The notes beneath the pieces are model-generated. The model was not told where the DNA came from. It saw nothing but the letters and a program-made list of their open reading frames with translations, and ran no database searches. From assembly GCA_002747435.1 (NCBI GenBank), contig PDPH01000047.1, positions 110,853 through 174,852 of the forward strand: a DNA stretch of 64,000 bases. The letters run 5' to 3'. Each line of letters begins with the position of its first letter. Position 1 is the stretch's first letter. A program made the translations under genes and the position numbers. The DNA comes from Pseudomonadota bacterium (GTDB lineage Bacteria; Pseudomonadota; Gammaproteobacteria; Thiotrichales; Thiotrichaceae). Below, piece after piece: positions 51,408 to 61,305 of this stretch.

Positions 51408-52378
51408 TGGCGAATAACACCCCTAAGAGAAATCGCCCCAAGCGTACTAGTCCATTGGATGCTTGGCTAAACCAACAGGGTCATGCCATCCAGTTCAGTT
51501 TGAACCGTTTATGGTTTAATCCTATTTCCACATGGATTACCTTGGCAGCCATTGCGATTGCATTGTCTTTACCCACTAGCTTGCATTTATTGCTAAAAAA
51601 TCTGCAATCCTTGACGGACAGCAAACGTGAAGTACCCACCATTACTATCTTTCTAAAAAATAATGTAACTGAGCAGCAGGCCAAAGATCGTGCTGAATTA
51701 CTTTCTGATCTCCCAGAAATCGTCAATGTAGAGGTTGTAACGCGCGATGAAGCGATGGCTAATTTCCGCCAAATCACCGGCTTTGCGGAAACATTAGAAA
51801 CGCTAGATGAAAACCCTTTACCGCATGTATTAATCATTACGCCCAAGCTCAGCTTACTAGGCTCAACGGATCATGATATTCAGCAATTTGCTAGTAAATT
51901 AGAGATTTACCGAGAAGTCGATAACGTACAAATTGATGTCGAATGGATACAACGCCTACGTGCCATTTTGCGTATTGCAAACCGTATTGTATTGGTCGTA
52001 TCCATTTTATTGGCATTCACTGTTTTGCTAGTGGTCGGCAATACCATTCGCTTGGATATTGAAAACCGTAAAGAAGAAATCACCGTTACCCGACTGATTG
52101 GCGCAACCAATGCCTATATTCGCCGTCCCTTTCTCTATAATGGACTGTGGTTAGGTCTATTTGGCGGAATAATCAGCCTAGTGATTGTACACATTGCCCT
52201 ACTATTTTTGATAGAACCCGTTAGTGAACTCAGTAATCTTTATGGCGGTAGTTTTGTTTTGCGCGGCGTCGATAGCATAATGAGCTTAGAAATACTAGGT
52301 GCTAGTATGTTACTTGGTTTATTAGGCGCGTGGCTCGCGGTGGGGCGCTACTTGTGGAAAAGTGACAGCACCGAATAA
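51407..52378 (+). CDS. ftsX: Cell division protein FtsX
   Basis: Downstream of ftsE; RKEEITVTRLIGATNAYIRRPFLYNGLWLGLFGG. Confidence 0.95.
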   Translation: MANNTPKRNRPKRTSPLDAWLNQQGHAIQFSLNRLWFNPISTWITLAAIAIALSLPTSLHLLLKNLQSLTDSKREVPTITIFLKNNVTEQQAKDRAELLSDLPEIVNVEVVTRDEAMANFRQITGFAETLETLDENPLPHVLIITPKLSLLGSTDHDIQQFASKLEIYREVDNVQIDVEWIQRLRAILRIANRIVLVVSILLAFTVLLVVGNTIRLDIENRKEEITVTRLIGATNAYIRRPFLYNGLWLGLFGGIISLVIVHIALLFLIEPVSELSNLYGGSFVLRGVDSIMSLEILGASMLLGLLGAWLAVGRYLWKSDSTE

Positions 52379-52389
52379 ATTCACAGCCA

Positions 52390-54099
52390 TTAGCCCAGCT
52401 TCAATTTAGGCACAGCCGCTAACAAAGTTTGTGTATAAGGCTCTTGTGGCGAACCGCACACTTGTTCTGTCACGCCCTGCTCCACTATCTTTCCCTTGCA
52501 CATCACTACCGTTTGGTCACTGATATACTCCACTACACCGATATTATGGGTGATAAAAAGCAAAGTTAGGTCACGCTCATCGCGTAGTTCCAGTAGTAAT
52601 TGAAGGATTTCAGCCTGCACTGAGACATCTAGGGCACTAGTAATTTCATCACAAACAATAAATTCTGGATTCAAAACAAGAGCACGCGCCAAGCCTATGC
52701 GTTGACGTTGCCCGCCAGAAAATTCGTGTGGATAACGCCATAGGTAATCTCGTGTGAGCTGTACACGTTCCAAAGCTTGCCCAGCCAATTCAATACGTTC
52801 TTCATCCGAATGACCAATACCATGCGTTTTCATTGGCTCAGTCAACACCGTGTTAATCAGCAAGCGTGGATTCAAGGAAGACTGCGGATCTTGAAAAGCA
52901 ATCTGCATTTTTGCACGCCAAGCTTGTAAGGCTTTGTGAGATAAACCAAGCAGCTCGGTATTATGTATCACCACGCTGCCTGCGGTCGGTTTTTCCAACT
53001 GCAAAATCGCTCGCCCTAAAGTTGTTTTGCCACAACCAGACTCCCCGACTAATGCAACAATCTGCCCCTTGGGAATATCCAGACTGACATTATCCACCGC
53101 CTTGATATGATCTACTGTATGACGGAAAACACCTTTTTTAATCGGAAACCATACTTTCAGGTGTCTGACTTGGATGAGGGGGAATTCTTCCCCTTCGCTA
53201 AACTTCTCTTGGTCAGAGAAAGACACACCATCATCAGAAAATGCTCCTCCTCTCCTGACATGGAGAGACTGGGAAGGGTTTCTCCGTCTTACCAAATTCT
53301 CCGGCACAGCCGCCAAGAGTTGCTGGGTATAAGTATCCTGAGCTTGGCGCAATACCTGTTGGGTTGTACCCTGCTCGACCAGTTTGCCATAGCGCATAAC
53401 ACCGACATGATGCGCCATTTCCGCTACCACGCCGAAATCATGCGTGATAAACAACATGCTCATACCTGTTTTATCTTGCAACTCGCGCATGAGTCGCAAA
53501 ATTTCCGCTTGTACGGTCACATCCAGCGCAGTGGTGGGTTCGTCGGCAATCAATAATTCAGGGTCACAAGCCAAGGCCATAGCAATCATCACCCGTTGGC
53601 GCTGCCCACCGGATAACTGATGCGGATAATCACGCACTCGCTGATGCGCATTCGGTAAATGCACTTGCTCTAGGGCTGTAATAGTGCGCTCCAAAGCTTC
53701 AGCATGACTTAAACCTACATGATGCTGTTGCAAGGCTTCCATAATCTGATCGCCGATGGTGAATACAGGATTCAGCGAAGTCATGGGCTCTTGGAAAATC
53801 ATAGCAATCTGTGAACCGCGAATCTGGCGCAAATCAGGCTCATCCAAGCCTAATAAATCGCGTGACCCTGTATTACTATTAAAAACGATTTCCCCACTAG
53901 GATGAGCACTTATCCCCGGTGGCAACAATCGCATAATCGACAAGGCTGAAATGGATTTGCCACTACCCGACTCACCGACCAAACAAAACGTTTCCCCACG
54001 CCCAATTTGGTAACTCATCCCGTCAACCGCTTTAATAACTTCCTTGCCCACCCGTAAATACGTGTGTAAATCGCGCACATCCAGCACAATATCGCTCAT
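52390..54099 (-). CDS. yejF: Oligopeptide/microcin-type ABC transporter, fused dual ATPase (YejF-like)
   Basis: Two Walker A motifs ([17 protein letters not shown]) and two [16 protein letters not shown] signatures. Confidence 0.88.
   Translation of the reverse strand: MSDIVLDVRDLHTYLRVGKEVIKAVDGMSYQIGRGETFCLVGESGSGKSISALSIMRLLPPGISAHPSGEIVFNSNTGSRDLLGLDEPDLRQIRGSQIAMIFQEPMTSLNPVFTIGDQIMEALQQHHVGLSHAEALERTITALEQVHLPNAHQRVRDYPHQLSGGQRQRVMIAMALACDPELLIADEPTTALDVTVQAEILRLMRELQDKTGMSMLFITHDFGVVAEMAHHVGVMRYGKLVEQGTTQQVLRQAQDTYTQQLLAAVPENLVRRRNPSQSLHVRRGGAFSDDGVSFSDQEKFSEGEEFPLIQVRHLKVWFPIKKGVFRHTVDHIKAVDNVSLDIPKGQIVALVGESGCGKTTLGRAILQLEKPTAGSVVIHNTELLGLSHKALQAWRAKMQIAFQDPQSSLNPRLLINTVLTEPMKTHGIGHSDEERIELAGQALERVQLTRDYLWRYPHEFSGGQRQRIGLARALVLNPEFIVCDEITSALDVSVQAEILQLLLELRDERDLTLLFITHNIGVVEYISDQTVVMCKGKIVEQGVTEQVCGSPQEPYTQTLLAAVPKLKLG
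53177..53282 (-). repeat. Possible palindromic repeat element inserted in the inter-domain linker of the ABC ATPase
   Basis: Minus strand CCTTCCCAGTCTCTCCATGTCAGGAGAGGAGGAGC... ending GGGGAAGAATTCCCCC; encodes [34 protein letters not shown]. Confidence 0.5.
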
Positions 54100-55271
54100 T
54101 AGTTCACTCCGGCAGTACGTGACAAGGTTGGGTCAATCGCATCACGGAAAGCCTCTCCCAACAAAGTGTAAGCAAACACGGTCAGGAAAATAGCGCCCCC
54201 CGGAAATACAGCCATCCACCAATTAAAAGTGGCTGACTTTACTGCCTGATTCAGCATTTGCCCCCAAGACGGCGCATCCACTAGACCTAAGCCCAAAAAG
54301 CTCAAAGTTGCCTCAGCCAAAATAGCGGCTGCCACACCAAAACTCATACCGACTAACAAAGGCGCAACCCCATTAGGCAGCATGTCCCGGAACAAAATAG
54401 AACGTAGCGGCAAACCGCTGGCAATAGCCGCCTGTACATAATCCTGTTTGCGTAACTTCAGAAATTCAGCGCGGATATAACGCGCGTACCCTGACCAACT
54501 AGTCAGGCCGATAATGACCATCATCATGTACAAACTACGCCCAAAAAAGGCCACGAAGGTCAGTAATAAAAACAGTGTCGGAATGGCCTCAAAGACTTCC
54601 ACCAAACGCATTCCAATCATATCGACCACGCCGGAAAAATATCCCATAAAACCACCAATAATAATGCCAATCACCATCGCAATGCCGGTAGCAACAATAC
54701 CGATACTCAAGGCAATACGGGAAGCATGAATCATACGGCTAAGTACATCACCACCGTTTTCTTCTGTGCCCATCCAATGCGTTGTATCGGGAGACTGCAA
54801 AGGCAATTGCTGACTATCACGCAAATAATCCGTTGGTGCATAAGGCACTGGCGGCATAACACGCCAATCAAACACTGTGTATTCTGAACTTCGAAAGTCG
54901 GAGTAAATAATCAATTGCGGCGGTTTAATCAATACATTCGCCAACACCACAACAGCGGCTGTCAAAGCGACAAAACCAATCAGCCAAGAACGAAAGCGTA
55001 ATGGCAAGCCCCACAAGATCAAGGCAATCACAAACGCAGCCAATACCACGACATCTTCTATGCTGAGATAAGACAAAACAGGCCAAGTAATTTCGCCATT
55101 TTTACGCATAATTAGCGGCATACTGTTTGCCAAAAATGGGGCAAATACGGCCATAACCATCAAGATAGCCAGCCAAGCCAAAGCAAACTTGACCCCAACG
55201 CCCCCCAAAGTACGTTTCCAGATACGTCGTCCAAATGAATCACGGCTGATTTGTTGAGCCTGATTAGTCAT
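54099..55271 (-). CDS. yejE: Peptide ABC transporter permease (YejE-like) with extra N-terminal hydrophobic segments
   Basis: BPD-type permease, EAA-like ASGLPLRSILFRDMLPNGVAPLLVG, TEENGGDVLSRMIHASRIALSIG. Confidence 0.85.
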   Translation of the reverse strand: MTNQAQQISRDSFGRRIWKRTLGGVGVKFALAWLAILMVMAVFAPFLANSMPLIMRKNGEITWPVLSYLSIEDVVVLAAFVIALILWGLPLRFRSWLIGFVALTAAVVVLANVLIKPPQLIIYSDFRSSEYTVFDWRVMPPVPYAPTDYLRDSQQLPLQSPDTTHWMGTEENGGDVLSRMIHASRIALSIGIVATGIAMVIGIIIGGFMGYFSGVVDMIGMRLVEVFEAIPTLFLLLTFVAFFGRSLYMMMVIIGLTSWSGYARYIRAEFLKLRKQDYVQAAIASGLPLRSILFRDMLPNGVAPLLVGMSFGVAAAILAEATLSFLGLGLVDAPSWGQMLNQAVKSATFNWWMAVFPGGAIFLTVFAYTLLGEAFRDAIDPTLSRTAGVN

Positions 55272-56643
55272 AGCTCACCCTCGGATCAACCAGCGTATAT
55301 AAAAAATCTGCCATCAAATAACCCATCAAGGTCAAAAAGCCACTTATCCACGTAATCGATAAGACCATTTCACGATCACGACTTTTTACCGCCTCAACAG
55401 CCAACTGCCCCATTCCGTTGATACTAAAAATATTTTCTACAATTAACGCACCCGACAGCAAGCTAGGCAATAAACCCGCAGAGACTGTAATCAGCGGTAA
55501 CAAACTATTGCGAAAAACATGCTTCCACAACACGTCCTGCTCAGACAAACCTTTAGCACGAGCAGTACGCGCATAATCTGAACTCAGGTTTTCTAATAAA
55601 GACGTGCGGGTCAATTTAGCTAAAGCAGCAAAACCACCATAAGACAGGCACAACACCGGCAAAACCAAATGCCAGATACGATCAAATAAAAAACCCCGTA
55701 TATAACCATCCCCCATTAACTGCGTTGCCAGCAGTATTCCAGTACCTGTGCCTATCATGCCCAGCGTTGCCACTCGTAGCGCATCATTTTGCAACCAGCC
55801 CAAAGCAAAACCGATTAAGCCACCTAACACAGGTAATAAAACCCAGTTTACCCAGACAAAATCAGCATGTGACCAAGCCATCCAACAAGCCAAGGCAATA
55901 CCTACCGCACCTGCAACCCAAGCGCGTGGCCAACGCTGTGACCAACGACTGACCCACACGGCCAAGCCCGTTCCAATCACCACACCAAGAAATAATAAAG
56001 CCACATCCCATAATGACCCCCAGTACGGCATAAAGGGCATATTCTGCGCAGCACGACTGCCAATACCGGCAGTAGGAAACCATTGCCAATGCTGCACATT
56101 GGCAAAAAAGCCCAGTAATAACACCCCAGCCAACATGGTCGGAATCGCCCACAGTGCCAACATAATCACACTGGAACTCATGTCAAAACGCCCACCCCGA
56201 TCGGTTGCCGCCTTGACACCAATGACAATTGCCAAAATATAAATCAGTGGAATCGTAATAATATTCAGCAGCAAAGTGATGGGAATACGTTCGGCAAGTA
56301 TGTCACCAACTGGACGGCCATAATGAAAACTATCGCCCAAATCCATGCCTTTGGTAAAAGAGAATGCTCCCAGCGAACCGTCATCCTTTACCTCGAAACC
56401 AATCGGCGATACATTATTCAGCCAACGCAAGTATTGAATCGGTGCGGGTTGATCAAGGCCATAGCGCTTATTGTAATAAGCCATAATAGCTTGCCGCTCT
56501 TGCGGTTTCATGTCCATCGTCTCAGACGCAATTTGTGCACCAATACCACCAGGAGATAAAACCATCACTGAAAATACTACAATCGTAATACCTAGCAGGG
56601 TGGGTATCATTAATAAGATACGTCTAAGCAAATAAGTCAACAT
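55264..56643 (-). CDS. yejB: Peptide ABC transporter permease (YejB-like) with a large hydrophobic insertion
   Basis: MLTYLLRRILLMIPTLLGITIVVFSVMVLSPGG; EAA-like ARAKGLSEQDVLWKHVFRNSLLPLITV. Confidence 0.85.
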   Translation of the reverse strand: MLTYLLRRILLMIPTLLGITIVVFSVMVLSPGGIGAQIASETMDMKPQERQAIMAYYNKRYGLDQPAPIQYLRWLNNVSPIGFEVKDDGSLGAFSFTKGMDLGDSFHYGRPVGDILAERIPITLLLNIITIPLIYILAIVIGVKAATDRGGRFDMSSSVIMLALWAIPTMLAGVLLLGFFANVQHWQWFPTAGIGSRAAQNMPFMPYWGSLWDVALLFLGVVIGTGLAVWVSRWSQRWPRAWVAGAVGIALACWMAWSHADFVWVNWVLLPVLGGLIGFALGWLQNDALRVATLGMIGTGTGILLATQLMGDGYIRGFLFDRIWHLVLPVLCLSYGGFAALAKLTRTSLLENLSSDYARTARAKGLSEQDVLWKHVFRNSLLPLITVSAGLLPSLLSGALIVENIFSINGMGQLAVEAVKSRDREMVLSITWISGFLTLMGYLMADFLYTLVDPRVSYD

Positions 56644-56659
56644 AAACCACCCACCTTAC

Positions 56660-58549
56660 TTAATCAGCGTATTTTTGCATTGGGCCAGGCACATAGGTTT
56701 CCAGTGGCTTGAAAGCGCGGTTTAGACCCAAACCAGTCATTTGCAGGTTATGAATACGCTGGTCATAAAAGGCTAGGGTTTTACCCCGTAATAGAAAAGT
56801 ATAGGGCTGTTCTTCATACATAACCCGCTCAGCTTCCTGCCACAAAGGCATACGCTTTTCCTCATCCACAGTGGCGCGTGCTTCATCAATCAGCTTGTCC
56901 AATGCAGGACTCTTATAATTCACAAAATTATCGCCACCAGGCATGGTTTGCGAGCTATGGAACATTTGGTAAATATCGGTTTCTAACCCACTCGTCCAAG
57001 CCAATGTAATTGCATCAAAATCTTTCTTGTCCATTGCTTCCAGCATAATCGGCCACTCTTGCGGGAAAGGAATCATCTTAATGCCCGCTTTGGCATAAAT
57101 ATCCTTGAGCAACAAAACCATACGTTTAGTATCTTCACTGGCTTCGAAATAAGTCAGCTTAAACTCAAACGGCTGACCCTCAGCGTTTTCAAGCACACCA
57201 TCCCCATCACGGTCTTCATAGCCAACTTCTTTTAACAGCGCTTTAGCTTTATCCAGATTAAAAGCATAGGGTTGCAGTGCAGGATCATGTTGCTTACTAC
57301 GTGGGCTAAAAGGACTGATCGCAGGCTCGGCATAACCCAAGAACACGTCATCAATAATACGTTGTTGATCCGTCAGGTAGGTCATGGCCTGACGCACACG
57401 CTTATCTGCAAATAAAGTCGGTTTGCCGCCTCGTTGCTGATTCCAGCCTATCCAGCTATAGCCAACTACGGGCGACATATATTCATAGTTATGGCTTTTA
57501 CCCATAATCTGCTGATCGTTTTTCAGCTTTTCGTACTCCACTGGACGCGCACCATAAGCATCAATATCGCCATTACGATAAGTGGTCAGGCGTGCACTGT
57601 CATTCTGAATGACCTTCCACAGCACACGATCATAAGACGGCTGCACATCCCCCCAGTAACGCTCATTACGTACTAACTCCACATTGCCCTGATCAGGTGT
57701 CCAGGCCGTTGGATCTTCCAAACGATAAGGACCAGTACCTAATAACAGACCTTTGGATTCATTGAATGCCTGCGGACTTTCCAAATAAGGCTCATAGAAA
57801 TGCTTAGACATAATGCCCATCCCTGCCCCTGCCAACTCCAAAGCTTCAAAATAAGGTTCGGCAAAGGTGAAAACCACTTCATACTTGCCAGTAGCTTCCA
57901 CAGACTGAATCTTTTCCAGATAGGCACGATAGCGTGGCGCTTGAATCGCTTCATTCATAATAAAATTAAAGGTAAACACCACATCCTCAGCCGTCATTGT
58001 TTGCCCATCAGAAAAAGTCACATCATCACGCAATTGAAACGTAAAGGTCATACCATCTTCACTCACTTGCCAGTCACGCGCCAACAAGCCTTCCCACTCC
58101 AATGTATCTGGGTTACGGGTGATGAGCGTTTCCAGCACATAATCCTGAACGGTGGTGGCATTAGCATCTGTAGAGACCAGGGGTGTAATCGTTGCTAGGT
58201 TTGTACCAAAAGAATTCACACTCCAATCACCCTGCGCATAATCCGCTTGCTGTGTGGCTGCATACGCTCGCTGAAATGCGGGAGAAACAGCGGCTACAAC
58301 AGCGTTGGGAGACGGAGATTGTACTTGACCCTGAGCAGCAGCATGATGAGTCATCACTGCAAACTGTCCCGAAGACAGTGCCGTTCGCAAGTTACGCACA
58401 TCCCGCGCTTGTTCCGATAAAGCAGTCTGCATTTGATCAACCTTGTCCCACAGACGATCAAACTGATACATCATCAGGATCACTAGCGCCAAGAGCAGAA
58501 ATAAAACGATATAGAGCACCCCGTCACGGGCAGTGAGTCTTTTTTGCAT
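56660..58549 (-). CDS. Peptide ABC transporter substrate-binding protein, membrane-anchored
   Basis: SBP_bac_5-like body (LLARDWQVSEDGMTFTFQLRDDVTFSDGQTMTAEDVVFTFNFI) behind an N-terminal TM and short coiled coil. Confidence 0.9.
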   Translation of the reverse strand: MQKRLTARDGVLYIVLFLLLALVILMMYQFDRLWDKVDQMQTALSEQARDVRNLRTALSSGQFAVMTHHAAAQGQVQSPSPNAVVAAVSPAFQRAYAATQQADYAQGDWSVNSFGTNLATITPLVSTDANATTVQDYVLETLITRNPDTLEWEGLLARDWQVSEDGMTFTFQLRDDVTFSDGQTMTAEDVVFTFNFIMNEAIQAPRYRAYLEKIQSVEATGKYEVVFTFAEPYFEALELAGAGMGIMSKHFYEPYLESPQAFNESKGLLLGTGPYRLEDPTAWTPDQGNVELVRNERYWGDVQPSYDRVLWKVIQNDSARLTTYRNGDIDAYGARPVEYEKLKNDQQIMGKSHNYEYMSPVVGYSWIGWNQQRGGKPTLFADKRVRQAMTYLTDQQRIIDDVFLGYAEPAISPFSPRSKQHDPALQPYAFNLDKAKALLKEVGYEDRDGDGVLENAEGQPFEFKLTYFEASEDTKRMVLLLKDIYAKAGIKMIPFPQEWPIMLEAMDKKDFDAITLAWTSGLETDIYQMFHSSQTMPGGDNFVNYKSPALDKLIDEARATVDEEKRMPLWQEAERVMYEEQPYTFLLRGKTLAFYDQRIHNLQMTGLGLNRAFKPLETYVPGPMQKYAD

Positions 58550-58671
58550 AATTCTTCGTGTATACTGCGCAATTAATGTAAACCAAGCATAACATCAATA
58601 GTTTGATGGATGCAGCTTAGCCACCATCTTATACTGTTATGCACCCGATAGAGTATTACCAAGGAGTCATC

Positions 58672-59463
58672 ATGGGATTTCTCAGCGGCAAACGCGCCCT
58701 CATTACTGGCATTGCCAGCAATCGCTCCATCGCCTATGGCATTGCCCAAGCCATGCACCGCGAAGGTGCTGAATTGGCACTTACCTACCAGAACGACAAA
58801 CTCAAACCCCGTGTAGAAAAATTTGCTGAAGCATTGGATGCCAAGATTGTGTTGCCCTGTGACGTGAGTACCGATGCAGCAATCGAAAATACCTTCAAAC
58901 AACTTGGCGAACATTGGGATGGCTTTGACATACTGGTTCATGCAATCGCCTTCGCCCCCAAAGAAGAGCTAGAGGGCAGTATTGTAGACAACACCAGCAA
59001 GGAAGGCTCGCAACTAGCACATGACATTAGTGCTTACAGCTTTCTAGCGATAGCACGCTACGCTCGCCCCATGATGCAGAAACGCAATGCAGCTATGCTG
59101 ACCTTAAGCTACTTGGGCGCAGTTTCCGCTATTCCAAACTACAATGTCATGGGTATGGCCAAAGCCAGCCTAGAAGCCGGTGTGCGCTTTATGGCTGCTG
59201 ACTTAGGACCACAAGGTATCCGTGTTAACGCCATTTCAGCAGGCCCTATCCGCACCCTCGCCGCTTCCGGCATTACAGGCTTCCGTAAAATGCTTGATCA
59301 CTTTGAACAACATGCCCCTCTGCGCCGCAACGTCACTATTGAAGAAGTCGGCAATGTTGCGGCCTTTCTCTGTTCAGACTTGGCATCTGGCATTACCGGT
59401 GAAATTACTTATGTTGATGGCGGTTGGAATATACTGGGCATGTCAGGGATGCCAACGGAGTAA
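58672..59463 (+). CDS. fabI: Enoyl-[acyl-carrier-protein] reductase FabI
   Basis: [74 protein letters not shown]. Confidence 0.96.
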   Translation: MGFLSGKRALITGIASNRSIAYGIAQAMHREGAELALTYQNDKLKPRVEKFAEALDAKIVLPCDVSTDAAIENTFKQLGEHWDGFDILVHAIAFAPKEELEGSIVDNTSKEGSQLAHDISAYSFLAIARYARPMMQKRNAAMLTLSYLGAVSAIPNYNVMGMAKASLEAGVRFMAADLGPQGIRVNAISAGPIRTLAASGITGFRKMLDHFEQHAPLRRNVTIEEVGNVAAFLCSDLASGITGEITYVDGGWNILGMSGMPTE

Positions 59464-59637
59464 ATAGCTCGGATTACCGCATTACCCAGAGGCTGCGGTT
59501 GGATGGCGGCCTCAAAAGATTTTATATAATTGCAGATGCGACATGCTGGAATGGCTAGGTAAGATCAATGTCATGAAAAACAGGAATTGAAATCCATATT
59601 TACATAAAATACCATGACAGGATGATCACGCGCAGTC

Positions 59638-59805
59638 TCAAGGCCATGCGTTCCCGTTGACTGGAGTGGCCTTAGCCAGACGGCTTAAATTCATACGCTG
59701 AACACGTAGCACAGCCAGCAACATACTGACAAAACAAATCAGACGGAACTTGCTTCAACCCAGATGATCTTTTAGGCTGTTCCGTAGTCCGTCGGCTCGA
59801 TCCAT
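59638..59805 (-). pseudogene. Transposase N-terminal remnant (IS4-like, uncertain)
   Basis: Minus strand from 59805: MDRADGLRNSLKDHLG* then in frame SKFRLICFVSMLLAVLRVQRMNLSRLAKATPVNGNAWP*; one internal stop, no catalytic domain. Confidence 0.5.
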
Positions 59806-59923
59806 TGCAAACTCCTTTACTTGGTCGCAAGAGAGCGCGACAGATCGCCGACGGTCTTCAACTCCTGAAATTTATCTACTTTAAATCAAGTAGTTATAAT
59901 TTTTTCGTGTACGGAGGTTCGTG

Positions 59924-60391
59924 CTAGAACCATTTATTAAATATATTTATGATCCTATCACCAGTTTCTTCAATCCAATCCAAATCTGAAGCGACTCTCT
60001 CCTTAAAGGTTTTCTTTCCACAGTCAGTTTTGTCACCTAAAATATTCACATCTCCTGATGTTAGGTGCTCACAGCAATTACTGTTTACCATGTTATCTTT
60101 GTCTGGTTCAGAAACACAGGAAACATAAAGGGCAAACCTTTCTTGTCTTGAGAAAGTTGGTGATTTTTCTGAAAAACCACATACCCCTTGGGCTGCCGCT
60201 AAATCTTTTGTTAAGTGTTCACAACAACTTTTTGACGCACACCTATCAGCTTCTACACCATCACGTACACACTGACCAAAAAACTGTAATCTTTCATTAT
60301 CACTATATTGTGCTGTGCAGCCACGAAACTCTGCATTAGCTGGGTTCATAAAAAGGAAGAAAAATAAAAATACTATCGGACTGAATTTCAT
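59924..60391 (-). CDS. Secreted Cys-rich protein with two CCEHLT repeats
   Basis: Signal peptide MKFSPIVFLFFFLFMNPANA; repeated CV(R/S)...CCEHLT motif. Confidence 0.7.
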   Translation of the reverse strand: MKFSPIVFLFFFLFMNPANAEFRGCTAQYSDNERLQFFGQCVRDGVEADRCASKSCCEHLTKDLAAAQGVCGFSEKSPTFSRQERFALYVSCVSEPDKDNMVNSNCCEHLTSGDVNILGDKTDCGKKTFKERVASDLDWIEETGDRIINIFNKWF

Positions 60392-60554
60392 AGACACCTC
60401 CAAATAGACAACTCCAAAATACTGCGTTATTAAGCTTAGCATTTCACTTTGTACACGACAATTTTATCTACCCGGTTTTTCATAGCAAATTTCAATTCCT
60501 GCATTAGTGGCCTGAATCCAACCGGGCGGGCATAAAATCAGCAACAACGTCCAC

Positions 60555-61225
60555 ACCAAGCTTATGCCAATTATTACCAAACCTATGTCGAAAGAGATGT
60601 GTGTCAACTCATTCAGTTGCGTGATGCCAGTCTATTTGAAAAATTTATTAAACTATTGGCTGGTCGAACCGGCCAGATTATTAACTACCAATCGCTAGGT
60701 AATGATGTCGGTATTGACAATAAAACGGTGAAACACTGGCTTTCTATTTTGAAAGCTTCTTTTATCATTTTTAAACTTCCCCCCTACTTTGAGAATTTTG
60801 GCAAACGTGTTATTAAGTCGCCTAAATATTACTTTACCGATACAGGTTTGCTGACCTATCTACTGGATATTGAAAAGCCAGAGCAGTTAAGCCGTGATCC
60901 TTTAGTGGGACAACTCTTTGAAAACCTTGTGATACTGGAAGCACTCAAGCAACGATACAACCAAGGTTTAACGCCCAATCTTTATTTTTTTCGTGACAGC
61001 AATGGTCATGAGTTGGATTTATTATTCAAGTCCGGTCGTGAGCTACACGGACTAGAAATCAAATCAGCCTCGACCTGGAATCAAAGCTTTAAAAAAGGTT
61101 TATGGCATTTTACTAAAAACAATTATCCACTCAGCAGCAGTACCGTTATTTACACAGGTGAATCACTCTCATTCAGTGATGGCATAACAGCACTACCCTA
61201 TCAACAGACATGCAAATTGTTTTAA
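60555..61225 (+). pseudogene. 5'-truncated AAA ATPase with DUF4143 domain
   Basis: Frame reads QQQRPHQAYANYYQTYVERDVCQLIQLRDASLFEKFIKLLAGRTGQ... ; in-frame TAA just upstream and no P-loop seen. ORF track starts at 60599. Confidence 0.75.
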
Positions 61226-61305
61226 TATGACTCCCTCCCCACTCCGCGCTAGAATGCCCCTTTTGCATTCAAGCTAGAAAAATTTCAGCATCTCAGGAGT
61301 AAGCC

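Noticed and set aside
53107-53556. 149-aa plus-strand ORF
   Set aside because: Antisense to the YejF-like ATPase; no start signal or domain.
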